Below are positions 9,801 through 17,249 of a stretch of 64,000 bases of DNA, one piece after another. The first letter of the stretch is position 1. Each line of letters begins with the position of its first letter. Origin of the DNA: Geodermatophilaceae bacterium URHA0031 (GTDB lineage: Bacteria > Actinomycetota > Actinomycetes > Mycobacteriales > Geodermatophilaceae); NCBI GenBank assembly GCA_000620205.1, contig JHVP01000002.1, forward strand, positions 310,001 through 374,000, in the 5' to 3' direction. The position numbers were made by a program, and so were the translations under genes. The notes beneath the pieces were generated by a model, which was not told where the DNA came from, did no database searches, and was given only the letters and a program-made list of their open reading frames with translations.

Positions 9801-11264
9801 GGACAGCAGCGGCAGAGCGCCGTCCTCGCCCAGCACATCAGCGACGACGGCATCCAGCAACTCCGGGTCGGCGGCCAGCCCGACGGTCCGCGCCGGCTCA
9901 CGCACGACCTCGCGGAGCTCCGGGTCAGTCAGGGCCGGGACGAGGACGACAGCGGCGTCGAGCCGCTCGGTGAACGCGGTGTGCTCGGCGAGCCGCCCCA
10001 CGTGGTCGCCGCGGACCACGACGATGCAGTGGACGACGATCCCGGCGTCGAGCAGGGCGAGCAGGGTGTCGAGGAACGCCGACCGTTCCACCGGGTCGAC
10101 ACCGGGTGACCAGAGCTCCTCGAACTGGTCGCAGACCAGGACGACGGGCGCCGCCGGCGCGGGGTCCCCGGTCAGGCCGTCGAGCCGCTCGAGCGGGTGC
10201 GGGCCGGGGGTCACGATCACCGGGAGCCAGGTCGAGCTGCCCGGCAGCGCCCCCTCCGCGAGGGCCGGGACCAGACCGGCGCGCACCGCCGAGGACTTCC
10301 CCGCCCCGCTGGAGCCGGAGACGGCGAGCAACGGCCGGTCCACCAGCCGGGCCACCAGCCCGGTGACCAGACGCCGCCGACCGTGGAACAGCGCCGCGTC
10401 GGCCACCTGGTAGGTGGCCAGGCCCTTGTAGGGGCAGGACGCCGGCTGCCCGGGTGCCCGACCGTCCAGGGGCAGCGGCGGAGCTCGTCCCGACGGCAGC
10501 TCGAGCCGGCGGTCCTGCGCGAGGACCGCCGTCTCCATGTCCCGCAGGGCCGGCCCGGGGTCAGCGCCGATCTCCTCGGTCAGCAGAGCGCGGGCCCGCC
10601 GCGCCGCCGCCAGGGCGTCGGCCTGCCTGCCGCCCCGGTAGAGGGCCAGCATGAGCAGGCGCCACCAGTCCTCGCGCAGCGGCTCCTCGGCGACGAGCCG
10701 CTCGAGCTCGGGGAGCACCTCGGCGTGCCGCCCGAGCTGGAGCCGGGCCTCCAGCAGCCCGGCCACGGCGCCTGCCCGGACCTCGCGGAGCCGACCGCGC
10801 TCCGCCGCGGCGAACGGGGCGTCCGGCCAGTCCGCGTACGGCTCCCCCCGCCACATGCCGACGGCGGCGTCCCACTCCCGCAGCGCCCCGGCCGCGTCCC
10901 CCGACGCGAGGAGCGCGTGACCCCGGGCTGCCACGTCGCCTACGTGCAGCGCATCGATCGACGACCGGTCCAGGGTGAGGGCGTACCCCGGTCCTCGCCG
11001 CATCACGTGCCGCCCGGTCGACCCCTTCGGACGGCCCGGTTCCAGCGAGCTGCGCAACCGGACCACGTGCGCCTGCAGCGACCTGTGCGCCGACGCCGGC
11101 GGATGGCCGTCCCACAGCGACTCGACGATGCGTTCGGTGCCGACCACCCCCGGGGCCCCGGCCGTGAGGACGGCGAGCAGCAGACGTTCCTTCGCGCCGG
11201 GGACCGGCACCGGTGCGAAGTCGTCCGTCAGGACCTCCAGCGGTCCCAGGACCGCGATGCGCAT
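6861..11264 (-). CDS. Membrane-tethered SARP/BTAD regulator with nSTAND-type NTPase and WD40 repeats
   Basis: A 1467-residue multidomain protein. Residues 1-95 are an OmpR-type winged helix of SARP kind, and about 100-250 is the BTAD helical repeat domain. An NTPase module follows, with Walker A GSSGAGKSS near 316-324 and a Walker B-like VVLVCDQFEELW near 374-385. About 701-723 (AVGLAVVLVVALTATVLAVV) is a single membrane helix, and 770-1467 is a WD40/beta-propeller region with units such as LTGHGGDVVAVAV and TIITWDM. DNA binding, signalling ATPase and sensor are thus in one chain. TACCGT six bases before the ATG suggests a leaderless mRNA and excludes the longer upstream frame. The ligand and targets are unknown; the repeats at 6484-6523 are the nearest candidate site. 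Confidence 0.85.
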   Translation of the reverse strand: MRIAVLGPLEVLTDDFAPVPVPGAKERLLLAVLTAGAPGVVGTERIVESLWDGHPPASAHRSLQAHVVRLRSSLEPGRPKGSTGRHVMRRGPGYALTLDRSSIDALHVGDVAARGHALLASGDAAGALREWDAAVGMWRGEPYADWPDAPFAAAERGRLREVRAGAVAGLLEARLQLGRHAEVLPELERLVAEEPLREDWWRLLMLALYRGGRQADALAAARRARALLTEEIGADPGPALRDMETAVLAQDRRLELPSGRAPPLPLDGRAPGQPASCPYKGLATYQVADAALFHGRRRLVTGLVARLVDRPLLAVSGSSGAGKSSAVRAGLVPALAEGALPGSSTWLPVIVTPGPHPLERLDGLTGDPAPAAPVVLVCDQFEELWSPGVDPVERSAFLDTLLALLDAGIVVHCIVVVRGDHVGRLAEHTAFTERLDAAVVLVPALTDPELREVVREPARTVGLAADPELLDAVVADVLGEDGALPLLSTALVGTWERRLGDRLTLAGYLGAGGVAGAMTRSAETAYAALDDAGREQAHHLMVRFADCGDGGLVVRRPVPLRELDLDSDVASARRRVVEAFVSRRLLAVHGDQVEVAHEALLTGWPRLVRWLEDDAVGRAVRRHLAPAAREWEDGGRPDDELYRGARLAAALDWAAGPGAETTPIERRFLEASRSRADEELTQARQRGDREAAARHRTRRLAVGLAVVLVVALTATVLAVVARRDAQQTSLDADANRLAALSASADTLDLSLLLAAQAVRLADTPDTQDGLLTSLAEHRRVERVVPFDGDPWAAHLAGGGRVLFFYAGNDLYSWKVGSVTPPVALDAPRGWGGGWRVTAPSPSEDVLMAAGQDSRGSPWLRTIAADGSTRLVVDGPAIGGLPVSGAFTADGRRVHLVVAAPPGVPDGAVADTTTAWSVTDVDVADGTARRTGIGGVFPGPLEDMAVSFADDGGSAVLEDTAHSTPPLLIGLADGRTAVVSTESAPVSSPVLAALPSGAAEMWEDGRVTLLDATGTLVQQLDAHQQQVRDIAIAPDGTWAVTVGDGPAVIVWHVDPASGRWSQREELTGHGGDVVAVAVTADGHRVVTMSRDETIITWDMTADGGFGRSVPGLDGRWISNQPQVVEPGRLLVAPTRPGTSAGARVGAAGPETVSVEATFLDPRTGRVVDSVPVGNTVLATFGSSVAVSPDRSLVAVTWGRGVTVLDARTRAVVATVPLPPATLVWCAGWTPDGERLLLGAEGPVLDGVGGALLVIDTATWQPQRPVDIGGPAQGMASSPDGRLIAVTSTVFPEIRLLDARTLDVERVVTLTVDDQVGTPAFSTDGTLLAAGGDAGLLHVFDTSTWQPVGEPVTMHDESMLQVEWLAHSRTVVTTGRDGTVSLFDVDRGVVLARRLPGSDVAGGGFAHLVPAPSSEVVVLSGERTGWRYPMDPSVWLREACAIVGRDLTASEWDRYLPGRDPRPTCSDLS

Positions 11265-11270
11265 GCCGGG

Positions 11271-11276
11271 ACGGTA
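11271..11276 (-). promoter_or_regulatory. Putative -10 box for leaderless BTAD/WD40 gene
   Basis: TACCGT on the minus strand ends six bases before the ATG at 11264 and no Shine-Dalgarno sequence is present. This fixes the start well inside the longer open frame. Confidence 0.5.
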
Positions 11277-11360
11277 GCGCCGGTGAGGGGTCCCGGCGGC
11301 CGTTCCGCCGCGGCGACGGTCCCGGTCGTTGCCGCCGCGGGCCCGTCCGGCGTGCTGGGC

Positions 11361-11366
11361 TAGTTT
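11361..11366 (+). promoter_or_regulatory. Putative -10 box for leaderless punA mRNA
   Basis: TAGTTT matches TANNNT and ends seven bases before the GTG at 11374. No ribosome binding site lies between them, so translation from a leaderless mRNA is likely. Confidence 0.5.
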
Positions 11367-11373
11367 TCCCGGT

Positions 11374-12222
11374 GTGGCCGAGCAGATCCCCTCCCCGCAC
11401 AGCCAGCGGGGAACCCCCACCCTCCTCTCCGACCCGGCCGCTCTCGCGGCCCGGGCGGCCGACGACCTCACCGTCGCCCTGGGCGGCGGGCGGCACGACG
11501 TCGCGGTGGTGATGGGCTCGGGCTGGGCACCGGCCGCCGAGGCGTTCGGTCCGGCGTCGGCCAGCGTGGCCATCGGGGAGCTGCCGGGGTTCGCCGCCCC
11601 CACGGTGACCGGGCACGGCGGGGAGATCCGCTCGGTGCAGGTCGGCGGGCAGCGGGTGCTGCTCTTCCTCGGCCGCACCCACCTGTACGAGGGCCGGGGC
11701 GTGGAGCCGGTGGTGCACGGCATCCGCACGGCCGCCGCGGCGGGGGTGCGCACCGTCGTCCTGACCAACGCCTCCGGCGGGCTGCGACCCGACCACCGGG
11801 TCGGCCAGCCGGTGCTGATCAGCGACCACCTCAACCTGACCGCGCGCTCACCGCTGGTGGGTGCGGAGTTCGTCGACCTGACCGATCTCTACTCCGCGCG
11901 GCTGCGGGCGCTGGCCAAGGAGATCGACCCGTCGCTGGCCGAGGGCGTGTACGCGGCCCTGCCCGGCCCGCACTTCGAGACCCCGGCCGAGATCCGGATG
12001 CTGACCACCCTCGGGGCCGACCTGGTCGGCATGTCCACCGCGCTGGAGGCGATCGCCGCCCGCGCCGCGGGGGTGGAGGTGTTCGGCCTGTCGATGGTCA
12101 CCAATGCCGCCGCCGGGATCACCGGTGAGGCGCTGGACCACCTCGAGGTGCTCGCCGCGGGCAAGGCCGCGGCCGGCCGGCTCGGCGCGTTCCTGGTGGA
12201 GTTGATCGGCCGGATGCCGTGA
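11374..12222 (+). CDS. punA: Purine nucleoside phosphorylase
   Basis: Phosphorolysis of purine (deoxy)ribonucleosides to the free base and (deoxy)ribose 1-phosphate; cytoplasmic, trimeric class. The 282-residue product carries the phosphate-site motif [16 protein letters not shown], the base-site [17 protein letters not shown] and [12 protein letters not shown] at 11374 gives normal family length and follows a -10 box by seven bases. It is upstream of, and probably cotranscribed with, the epimerase and the phosphosugar mutase, which could isomerise the released pentose 1-phosphate. In mycobacteria the orthologue also sits next to pmmB. Confidence 0.93.
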   Translation: MAEQIPSPHSQRGTPTLLSDPAALAARAADDLTVALGGGRHDVAVVMGSGWAPAAEAFGPASASVAIGELPGFAAPTVTGHGGEIRSVQVGGQRVLLFLGRTHLYEGRGVEPVVHGIRTAAAAGVRTVVLTNASGGLRPDHRVGQPVLISDHLNLTARSPLVGAEFVDLTDLYSARLRALAKEIDPSLAEGVYAALPGPHFETPAEIRMLTTLGADLVGMSTALEAIAARAAGVEVFGLSMVTNAAAGITGEALDHLEVLAAGKAAAGRLGAFLVELIGRMP

Positions 12223-12236
12223 GCGGACAGCGGTGT

Positions 12237-12267
12237 GAGCATCCCAGCGAGGAACGAGCGAGGAGCG
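12237..12267 (+). repeat. 31-nt intergenic repeat, copy 1
   Basis: This 31-base stretch, beginning GAGCATCCCAGCGAGG, is repeated without mismatch in inverted orientation at 18177-18207. It lies between punA and the epimerase gene and is followed by GGGAG before the epimerase ATG. Both copies lie just after the stop of a base or nucleoside salvage gene and before an oxidoreductase-type gene read in the same direction. Confidence 0.75.
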
Positions 12268-12289
12268 GAGCACCGCGCGGGAGCGAACC

Positions 12290-13165
12290 ATGAGCACCGT
12301 GAGCGGCTCCGCGGGTCCCGGCGGGCCGGTGCTCGTCACCGGGGCGGCCGGGCTGATCGGCGGCTGGCTGCGCGGCGGGCTGCCCGAGCGCGGCTGGGCG
12401 CTGCGCAGCGTGGACGTCGTCCCGGTGCCCGAACCGCGGCCCGGTGAGGAGCACCTGGTCGCCGACGTCACCGACCTGCCGGCGATGGTCGAGGCCGCGA
12501 CCGGCGCCGCAGCCGTCGTCCACCTGGCCGGCGTCGTCGGCGAGTCGACCTGGCCGGCGATCAGCGCGACCAACATCGAGGGCACCTACTGCGCGCTGGA
12601 GGCCGCCCGCCGGGCCGGCGTGCGGCGCGTGGTCCTGGCCAGCAGTAACCACGCCACCGGGTACACCCCCCGCCCGGAGCACGGGCTGCTCACCGAGGCC
12701 GACGCACCGCCCCGGCCGGACACCTTCTACGGCGTCTCCAAGGTCGCGATGGAGGCGCTCGGGTCGCTGTACGCCGACCGGCACGGCATGGACGTCGTCT
12801 GCCTGCGGATCGGCAGCGCCTTCCCCCAGCCGACCACCGTCCGGCACCTCGCCACCTGGCTCTCCCCCACCGACACGGTCGCGCTGGTCGACGCCGCGCT
12901 GACCGCGCCCGCACCCGGGTACGCCGTCGTCTGGGGCGTCTCGGACAACACCCGCCGCTGGTGGGACCTGACCGCCGCCGAGGCGCTGGGCTACCGCTCG
13001 GTCGACGACGCCGAGGCCCACGCCGACGCCGTCCTCGCCGCGCACGGCGAGCCCGACCCGGCCGACCCGGTGCTCACCCGGGTCGGCGGCGAGTACACCA
13101 CCGCCACTCTCGAGGACGACGACGTCGTCGGGGCCGAGCGCCGCGCCCGGGAGCTGCCCTCATGA
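12290..13165 (+). CDS. NAD-dependent epimerase/dehydratase (extended SDR, uronate dehydrogenase-like)
   Basis: Extended short-chain dehydrogenase acting on a sugar or nucleotide sugar. The 291-residue product has the Rossmann motif TGAAGLIGG near residues 17-25 and the catalytic YGVSK, with LASSNHATGY just before it. The SNHATG environment and length resemble uronate dehydrogenase/NAD-dependent epimerase proteins more than GalE. GGGAG seven bases upstream supports the ATG. Its stop overlaps the start of the phosphosugar mutase (ATGA), so the two are translationally coupled. Confidence 0.85.
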   Translation: MSTVSGSAGPGGPVLVTGAAGLIGGWLRGGLPERGWALRSVDVVPVPEPRPGEEHLVADVTDLPAMVEAATGAAAVVHLAGVVGESTWPAISATNIEGTYCALEAARRAGVRRVVLASSNHATGYTPRPEHGLLTEADAPPRPDTFYGVSKVAMEALGSLYADRHGMDVVCLRIGSAFPQPTTVRHLATWLSPTDTVALVDAALTAPAPGYAVVWGVSDNTRRWWDLTAAEALGYRSVDDAEAHADAVLAAHGEPDPADPVLTRVGGEYTTATLEDDDVVGAERRARELPS

Positions 13166-14790
13166 CCGACCTGCTGACCACGGCCCGGGAGTGGGCGGCC
13201 GCCGACCCGCACCCCGACGACCGCGCGGAGATCGAGGCGCTGGTCGCGGCCGGGGACACCGCCGAGCTGGCCCGCCGGTTCACCGGGCCGCTCACCTTCG
13301 GGACGGCGGGGCTGCGCGGACCGCTGCGCGCGGGCCCGGCCGGGATGAACGCCGCCGTGGTGAGCCGGGCCGCCGCCGGGCTCGGCTCCTGGCTGGCCGC
13401 GCACGGGCACGCCGGCGGCGGGGTGGTCATCGGCTACGACGCCCGGCGCCGCTCCGACGAGTTCGCGCACGCCTCCGCCGCGGTGCTCTCCGCCGCCGGT
13501 CTCGCCGTCCAGGTGCTGCCCCGGCCGCTGCCCACGCCGGTGCTCTCGTTCGCCGTCCGGCACCTCGGCTGCGTCGCCGGCGTGATGGTGACCGCCAGCC
13601 ACAACCCGCCCGACGACAACGGCTACAAGGTGTACCTGGGCGACGGGGCGCAGCTGGTGCCCCCGGCCGACCGGGAGATCGAGGCGGCGATCGCCGCCGT
13701 CGGCCCGGCCCGGGAGCTGCCGCTCGCCGACGACTGGCTGACCCTCGGCGACGACGTCGAGGCCGACTACGTGGCGGCGGTCGTCGACGCGCTGCAGCCC
13801 GGCCGGGTGCCGCTGGCGGACCGGCAGCGGCTGCGGGTCGCCTACACCGCGATGCACGGCGTGGGCTCGGCGACGACCCGCCGGGTGTTCGAGGCCGCCG
13901 GGTTCGCCCCGCTGCACGCCGTGCCCCAGCAGGACCGGCCCGACCCGGCGTTCCCGACCGTGGCCTTCCCGAACCCGGAGGAGCCGGGCGCGGTCGACCT
14001 GCTGGTCGACCTGGCCGTGCAGGTGGACGCCGACGTGGCGATCGCCGAGGACCCCGATGCCGACCGCTGCTCGGTGGTCTGCGACGACCGGCAGCTGACC
14101 GGCGACGAGGTGGGCGCCCTGCTGGGCGACTGGCTGCTGCGCCGCGGCGTGCGCGGCACCTACGCGCGGTCACTCGTCAGCGGCTCCCTGCTGGGCGAGC
14201 TGGCCCGCGCGCACGGGGTTCCCGCGGAGGAGACCCCGACCGGCTTCAAGTGGATCATCCGGGCCGGCAGTGCCGGCGCCCCGCTGGTCTTCGGGTACGA
14301 GGAGGCGCTCGGCTACGCGGTCACCCCCGGCGTCGCGCACGACAAGGACGGCATCTCCGCCGCGCTGGCCGTCGCGCTGCTGGCCGCCGAGCTGGCCGCC
14401 GGGGGCCGCACGCTCACCGGCCGGCTGGACGAGCTGGCGGTCGAGCACGGCCTGTTCGCCACCGGCCAGCTGTCGGTGCGGGTGGAGGACCTGTCGCTGA
14501 TCGCCGACGCGATGGTCCGGCTGCGCGCCCGGCCGCCGGCGCAGCTGCTCGGCCGGGACGTGACGGCCACCGACCTCGCGGACGCCCAGCCGCCGGTGGA
14601 CGCCGTGCGGCTGGCCGGCGACGGCGTCCGGGTGATCGTCCGGCCCAGCGGCACCGAGCCGAAGCTCAAGGCCTACCTCGAGGTCGTCGTCCCGGTGCCC
14701 GACGCCGCCGGCGTGCCGGCTGCCCGCGAGCGGGGCAGCGGCGAGCTGGACCGGCTGCGCACGGAGATGTCCACCGCCCTCGGCCTCTAG
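13162..14790 (+). CDS. pmmB: Phosphosugar mutase (phosphomannomutase/phosphoglucomutase family, PmmB-like)
   Basis: Alpha-D-phosphohexomutase superfamily enzyme that moves phosphate between C1 and C6, or between C1 and C5 for pentoses. The 542-residue product shows all four active-site elements: FGTAGLRG at the N terminus, the phosphoserine loop VTASHNPPDDNGYK, the Mg-binding DPDADR, and the phosphate-contact RPSGTEPKLK near the C terminus. The ATG overlaps the epimerase stop. Because punA is in the same operon, phosphopentomutase activity on (deoxy)ribose 1-phosphate is a sensible hypothesis linking punA and deoC; substrate preference cannot be read from sequence. Confidence 0.9.
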   Translation: MTDLLTTAREWAAADPHPDDRAEIEALVAAGDTAELARRFTGPLTFGTAGLRGPLRAGPAGMNAAVVSRAAAGLGSWLAAHGHAGGGVVIGYDARRRSDEFAHASAAVLSAAGLAVQVLPRPLPTPVLSFAVRHLGCVAGVMVTASHNPPDDNGYKVYLGDGAQLVPPADREIEAAIAAVGPARELPLADDWLTLGDDVEADYVAAVVDALQPGRVPLADRQRLRVAYTAMHGVGSATTRRVFEAAGFAPLHAVPQQDRPDPAFPTVAFPNPEEPGAVDLLVDLAVQVDADVAIAEDPDADRCSVVCDDRQLTGDEVGALLGDWLLRRGVRGTYARSLVSGSLLGELARAHGVPAEETPTGFKWIIRAGSAGAPLVFGYEEALGYAVTPGVAHDKDGISAALAVALLAAELAAGGRTLTGRLDELAVEHGLFATGQLSVRVEDLSLIADAMVRLRARPPAQLLGRDVTATDLADAQPPVDAVRLAGDGVRVIVRPSGTEPKLKAYLEVVVPVPDAAGVPAARERGSGELDRLRTEMSTALGL

Positions 14791-14794
14791 CCGC

Positions 14795-16066
14795 TCACTC
14801 CGCGCCGCAGGAACGCAGCACGGCCAGCACGAGTGCGCGGGAGACGGTGACGACCTCGTCGAGGTCGACCGCCTCGTGCGGGCCGTGCGCCAGCGTGACG
14901 TCGCCGGGACCGTAGTGCAGCGTGGGGATGCCGGCGCCGGCGTACAACCGCAGGTCGCTGCCGTAGGGGGCGCCGCGTTCGCGCAACCGGTCGCCGCCGG
15001 TGACGTCGGCGTGCCCGTCGGCCACCAGCTCCCGCAGCCCGGCCCCGGCCGGCAGGTGGCCCCCGGCGAACTGGCCGCCGGACCAGCGGAGCACCGGCGG
15101 GTGGTCCCGCAGGAAGGGGTCGCGCGCGGCCACCTCGGCGACGCACTGCTCCAGCTCGCGGCGGGCGGCGTCCGGGTCCTCCTCGATGCGCAGCCCCAGC
15201 CGCCCCTCGGCGACGAGCAGGTCCGGCACGCTGCTCGACCAGTCACCGGCCTGCAGCCGGCCGACGACGATCGGGTACGGCACCGGGTACTCCCGCATCA
15301 GCGGCTCGACCGTGCGGTTGCGGCGGTCCGCCAGCTCCGCGAGGGCCCGGTGGAACGGCAGGTAGGAGTCCAGCGCGCTGTGCCCGGCGTAGGGCGTGCT
15401 GGCGTGGGTGGCCAGGCCGGACAGCTGCAGGGTGAACGTCAGAGCGCCGGCCGCACCGGTGATCAGCGTGCCGCTGGTCGGCTCGGTGATGATGCAGGCG
15501 TCCCCGGTGTGCCCGCGCTGCAGCGTGCCGAAGGCGCCGAGCCCGCCGTCCTCCTCGCCGACGACGAACTGCAGCGCCACCCCGCGGCGCAGCCGGACAC
15601 CGGACCGGGCGATGGCCGCGTAGGCCGCCAGGTTGGCGGCCACGCCGGCCTTCATGTCGCAGGCGCCGCGGCCGTGCACCCGCCGTCCGCGCCACGTCGG
15701 CTCGAACGGGTCGCTGCGCCAGGGCGCGAGGTCGCCGGGCGGGACGACGTCGACGTGCCCCTGGAGCACCAACGCCGGCCGGCCCCCGTCGCCGTGCGCG
15801 GTGCCGACGAGCCCCCACGCCTCGCTCCGCGCGGCCTCCGTGCCCGGGAAGCCCGGCGCGGCGGTGAGCGCCGGCAGGTCCAGCCGCCAGAGGTCGACGT
15901 CCAGGCCGAGGGCGGTCAGCTGCTTGGCGAGCACGTGCTGGACGTCGGACTCGGCGTCGGAACCGGTGACGCTGGGGACGGCGAGCAGTTCGGTCAGCGA
16001 GGAGGCCAGGCCGTCGGCGTCGACGGCACCCACTGCCCGCGCCTCCAGAGCGGTCAGTCGTGACAT
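14795..16066 (-). CDS. M20-family metallopeptidase (ArgE/DapE/ACY1-like deacylase)
   Basis: Zinc-dependent peptidase or deacylase of 423 residues. Metal and catalytic motifs are in order: GHVDVVPPGD, GRGACDMKAG, FVVGEEDGG (catalytic Glu), IITEPTSGT and LAHGPHEAVDL. The Bact_dimer region lies between the zinc halves (THASTPY). A strong GGAGG ahead of the ATG at 16066 fixes the start. It is divergent from an Lrp/AsnC regulator with a 139-base shared control region, so amino-acid-responsive control is likely. It converges with pmmB across a four-base gap. Confidence 0.88.
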   Translation of the reverse strand: MSRLTALEARAVGAVDADGLASSLTELLAVPSVTGSDAESDVQHVLAKQLTALGLDVDLWRLDLPALTAAPGFPGTEAARSEAWGLVGTAHGDGGRPALVLQGHVDVVPPGDLAPWRSDPFEPTWRGRRVHGRGACDMKAGVAANLAAYAAIARSGVRLRRGVALQFVVGEEDGGLGAFGTLQRGHTGDACIITEPTSGTLITGAAGALTFTLQLSGLATHASTPYAGHSALDSYLPFHRALAELADRRNRTVEPLMREYPVPYPIVVGRLQAGDWSSSVPDLLVAEGRLGLRIEEDPDAARRELEQCVAEVAARDPFLRDHPPVLRWSGGQFAGGHLPAGAGLRELVADGHADVTGGDRLRERGAPYGSDLRLYAGAGIPTLHYGPGDVTLAHGPHEAVDLDEVVTVSRALVLAVLRSCGAE

Positions 16067-16170
16067 GGGGTCCTCCTGCGCTCGACGGTCAGCAGGGCGC
16101 CGAGCGTAGGGAACAGGTCGTTTCCGCCATGTTGCGGCGCGCACGCGTCCTCGTGCCACTTCCTCGCTTT

Positions 16171-16199
16171 TTCCTGCTGTCCACGCAAGGAAATACGAT
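16171..16199 (+). promoter_or_regulatory. Promoter and dyad upstream of the Lrp/AsnC gene
   Basis: A -35-like TTCCTG (16171-16176) and -10 TACGAT (16194-16199) are 17 bases apart; the -10 ends six bases before the ATG, so the transcript should be leaderless. TTTCCT and AGGAAA form an inverted repeat across the spacer, a plausible autoregulatory Lrp site also facing the divergent peptidase. Confidence 0.5.
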
Positions 16200-16205
16200 C
16201 GGCCG

Positions 16206-16664
16206 ATGGACGACATCGACCGTCAGCTGGTGTCTCGCCTGGTCCGCGACGGGCGGGAGGCCTACGCCGACCTGGCGCGTGCGGTCGGGCTCTCGCTGTC
16301 GGCCACGAAACGCCGCGTCGACCGCCTGGTCAGCGACGGCGCGATCCGCGGGTTCACCGCCGTCGTCGACCCGGAGGTCATGGGCTGGGCGCTGTCGGCG
16401 TCCGTCGAGCTGTTCACCACCGGCACGGTGCCGTTCGAGCGGATGCGCCGTGACCTGGACGCCATGCCGGAGGTGGTGTCGGCCTCCACGGTCTCCGGCG
16501 GGGCCGACGCCATGCTGCGGGTGGTCGCCTCCGACGCCGGGCACCTGGAGCGGGTGATCAGCCGGCTGCGCGCCCTGCCCTACGTGCAGCAGACGAACAC
16601 GGTGCTGCTGCTGAGCAGCCTGCTGTCCCGGCCGACGCCGCTGACGACCGACGGCCCGCGCTGA
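16206..16664 (+). CDS. Lrp/AsnC-family transcriptional regulator
   Basis: A 152-residue regulator in the Lrp class. Residues 3-60 form the winged helix-turn-helix (LARAVGLSLSATKRRVDRL), and about 68-145 is the RAM effector domain (VSGGADAMLRVVASDAGHLE). Length and order are typical. It is divergent from the M20 peptidase, so that gene and itself are the best candidate targets, probably with an amino acid as effector. It appears leaderless. It converges with the DUF805 gene ten bases downstream. Confidence 0.92.
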   Translation: MDDIDRQLVSRLVRDGREAYADLARAVGLSLSATKRRVDRLVSDGAIRGFTAVVDPEVMGWALSASVELFTTGTVPFERMRRDLDAMPEVVSASTVSGGADAMLRVVASDAGHLERVISRLRALPYVQQTNTVLLLSSLLSRPTPLTTDGPR

Positions 16665-16673
16665 CGCGTCGGC

Positions 16674-17144
16674 TCAGCCCCAGTACGGCGGCGCGGACGG
16701 CGGCGGGACCGGCGGCCCGGCGGGCGGTGCCGTCGGCGGTGGGTACAGCGGCTGCTGGGCGCCCGGGCCGTACGCGGAGCCGCCCGCCGGGCCGTAGCGG
16801 TTCGGGCCGGCGTCCCCGCGCAGGAAGCCGTTGAGCACCAGCAGGGCGAGGCCACCGACGTAGGGCACCAGCCCGAGCAGCAGCCACCAGGCCGGCATGC
16901 CGCGGTCGTGCAGCCGGGTCGCGCTGGCCGAGATCGACGCCGGCGCGGTCAGCAGCCCGACGGTGAGCACGATCGGCCCGTACGGCGACCCGCCGGCCGC
17001 CATCGCGCCCAGGTCGCTGTTGCCCATGGCGAGGTCGGCGAGCAGGCCCAGCACCGCCAGGCCGGCCAGCGGCACCGTGTAGTGCAGCCACCAGGTGCGC
17101 CGGTCGATCCGCCCGCGCCGCACGTACCACTGCCAGAAGCTCAC
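16674..17144 (-). CDS. DUF805 membrane protein
   Basis: A 156-residue integral membrane protein with the DUF805 hallmarks: an N-terminal FWQWYVRRGRIDRRTWW segment, several hydrophobic helices and the conserved RLHDRGMPAWW. The last 45 residues are Pro/Gly/Tyr-rich and probably cytoplasmic and disordered. The start is GTG at 17144, with GGGGAG upstream. The function of the family is unknown. Confidence 0.85.
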   Translation of the reverse strand: MSFWQWYVRRGRIDRRTWWLHYTVPLAGLAVLGLLADLAMGNSDLGAMAAGGSPYGPIVLTVGLLTAPASISASATRLHDRGMPAWWLLLGLVPYVGGLALLVLNGFLRGDAGPNRYGPAGGSAYGPGAQQPLYPPPTAPPAGPPVPPPSAPPYWG

Positions 17145-17249
17145 CGCACCAGTCTCCCCTGCGCCGGTCCCCGCGCGGCAGAGGCGTCCCGCGGCGGCGC
17201 GGGATGGCACCACCACGGCTGCCCGCGGCAGCTGGCCACCCGTCCGGCG

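Noticed and set aside
7050-10109. 1019-codon open frame on the plus strand opposite the BTAD/WD40 gene
   Set aside because: Composition is Gly/Arg/His/Pro-rich with no domain, while the minus strand carries clear BTAD, P-loop and WD40 motifs.
12961-13161. pmmB start upstream of 13162
   Set aside because: That frame lies inside the epimerase gene. The ATGA overlap and the family N terminus fix ATG 13162.
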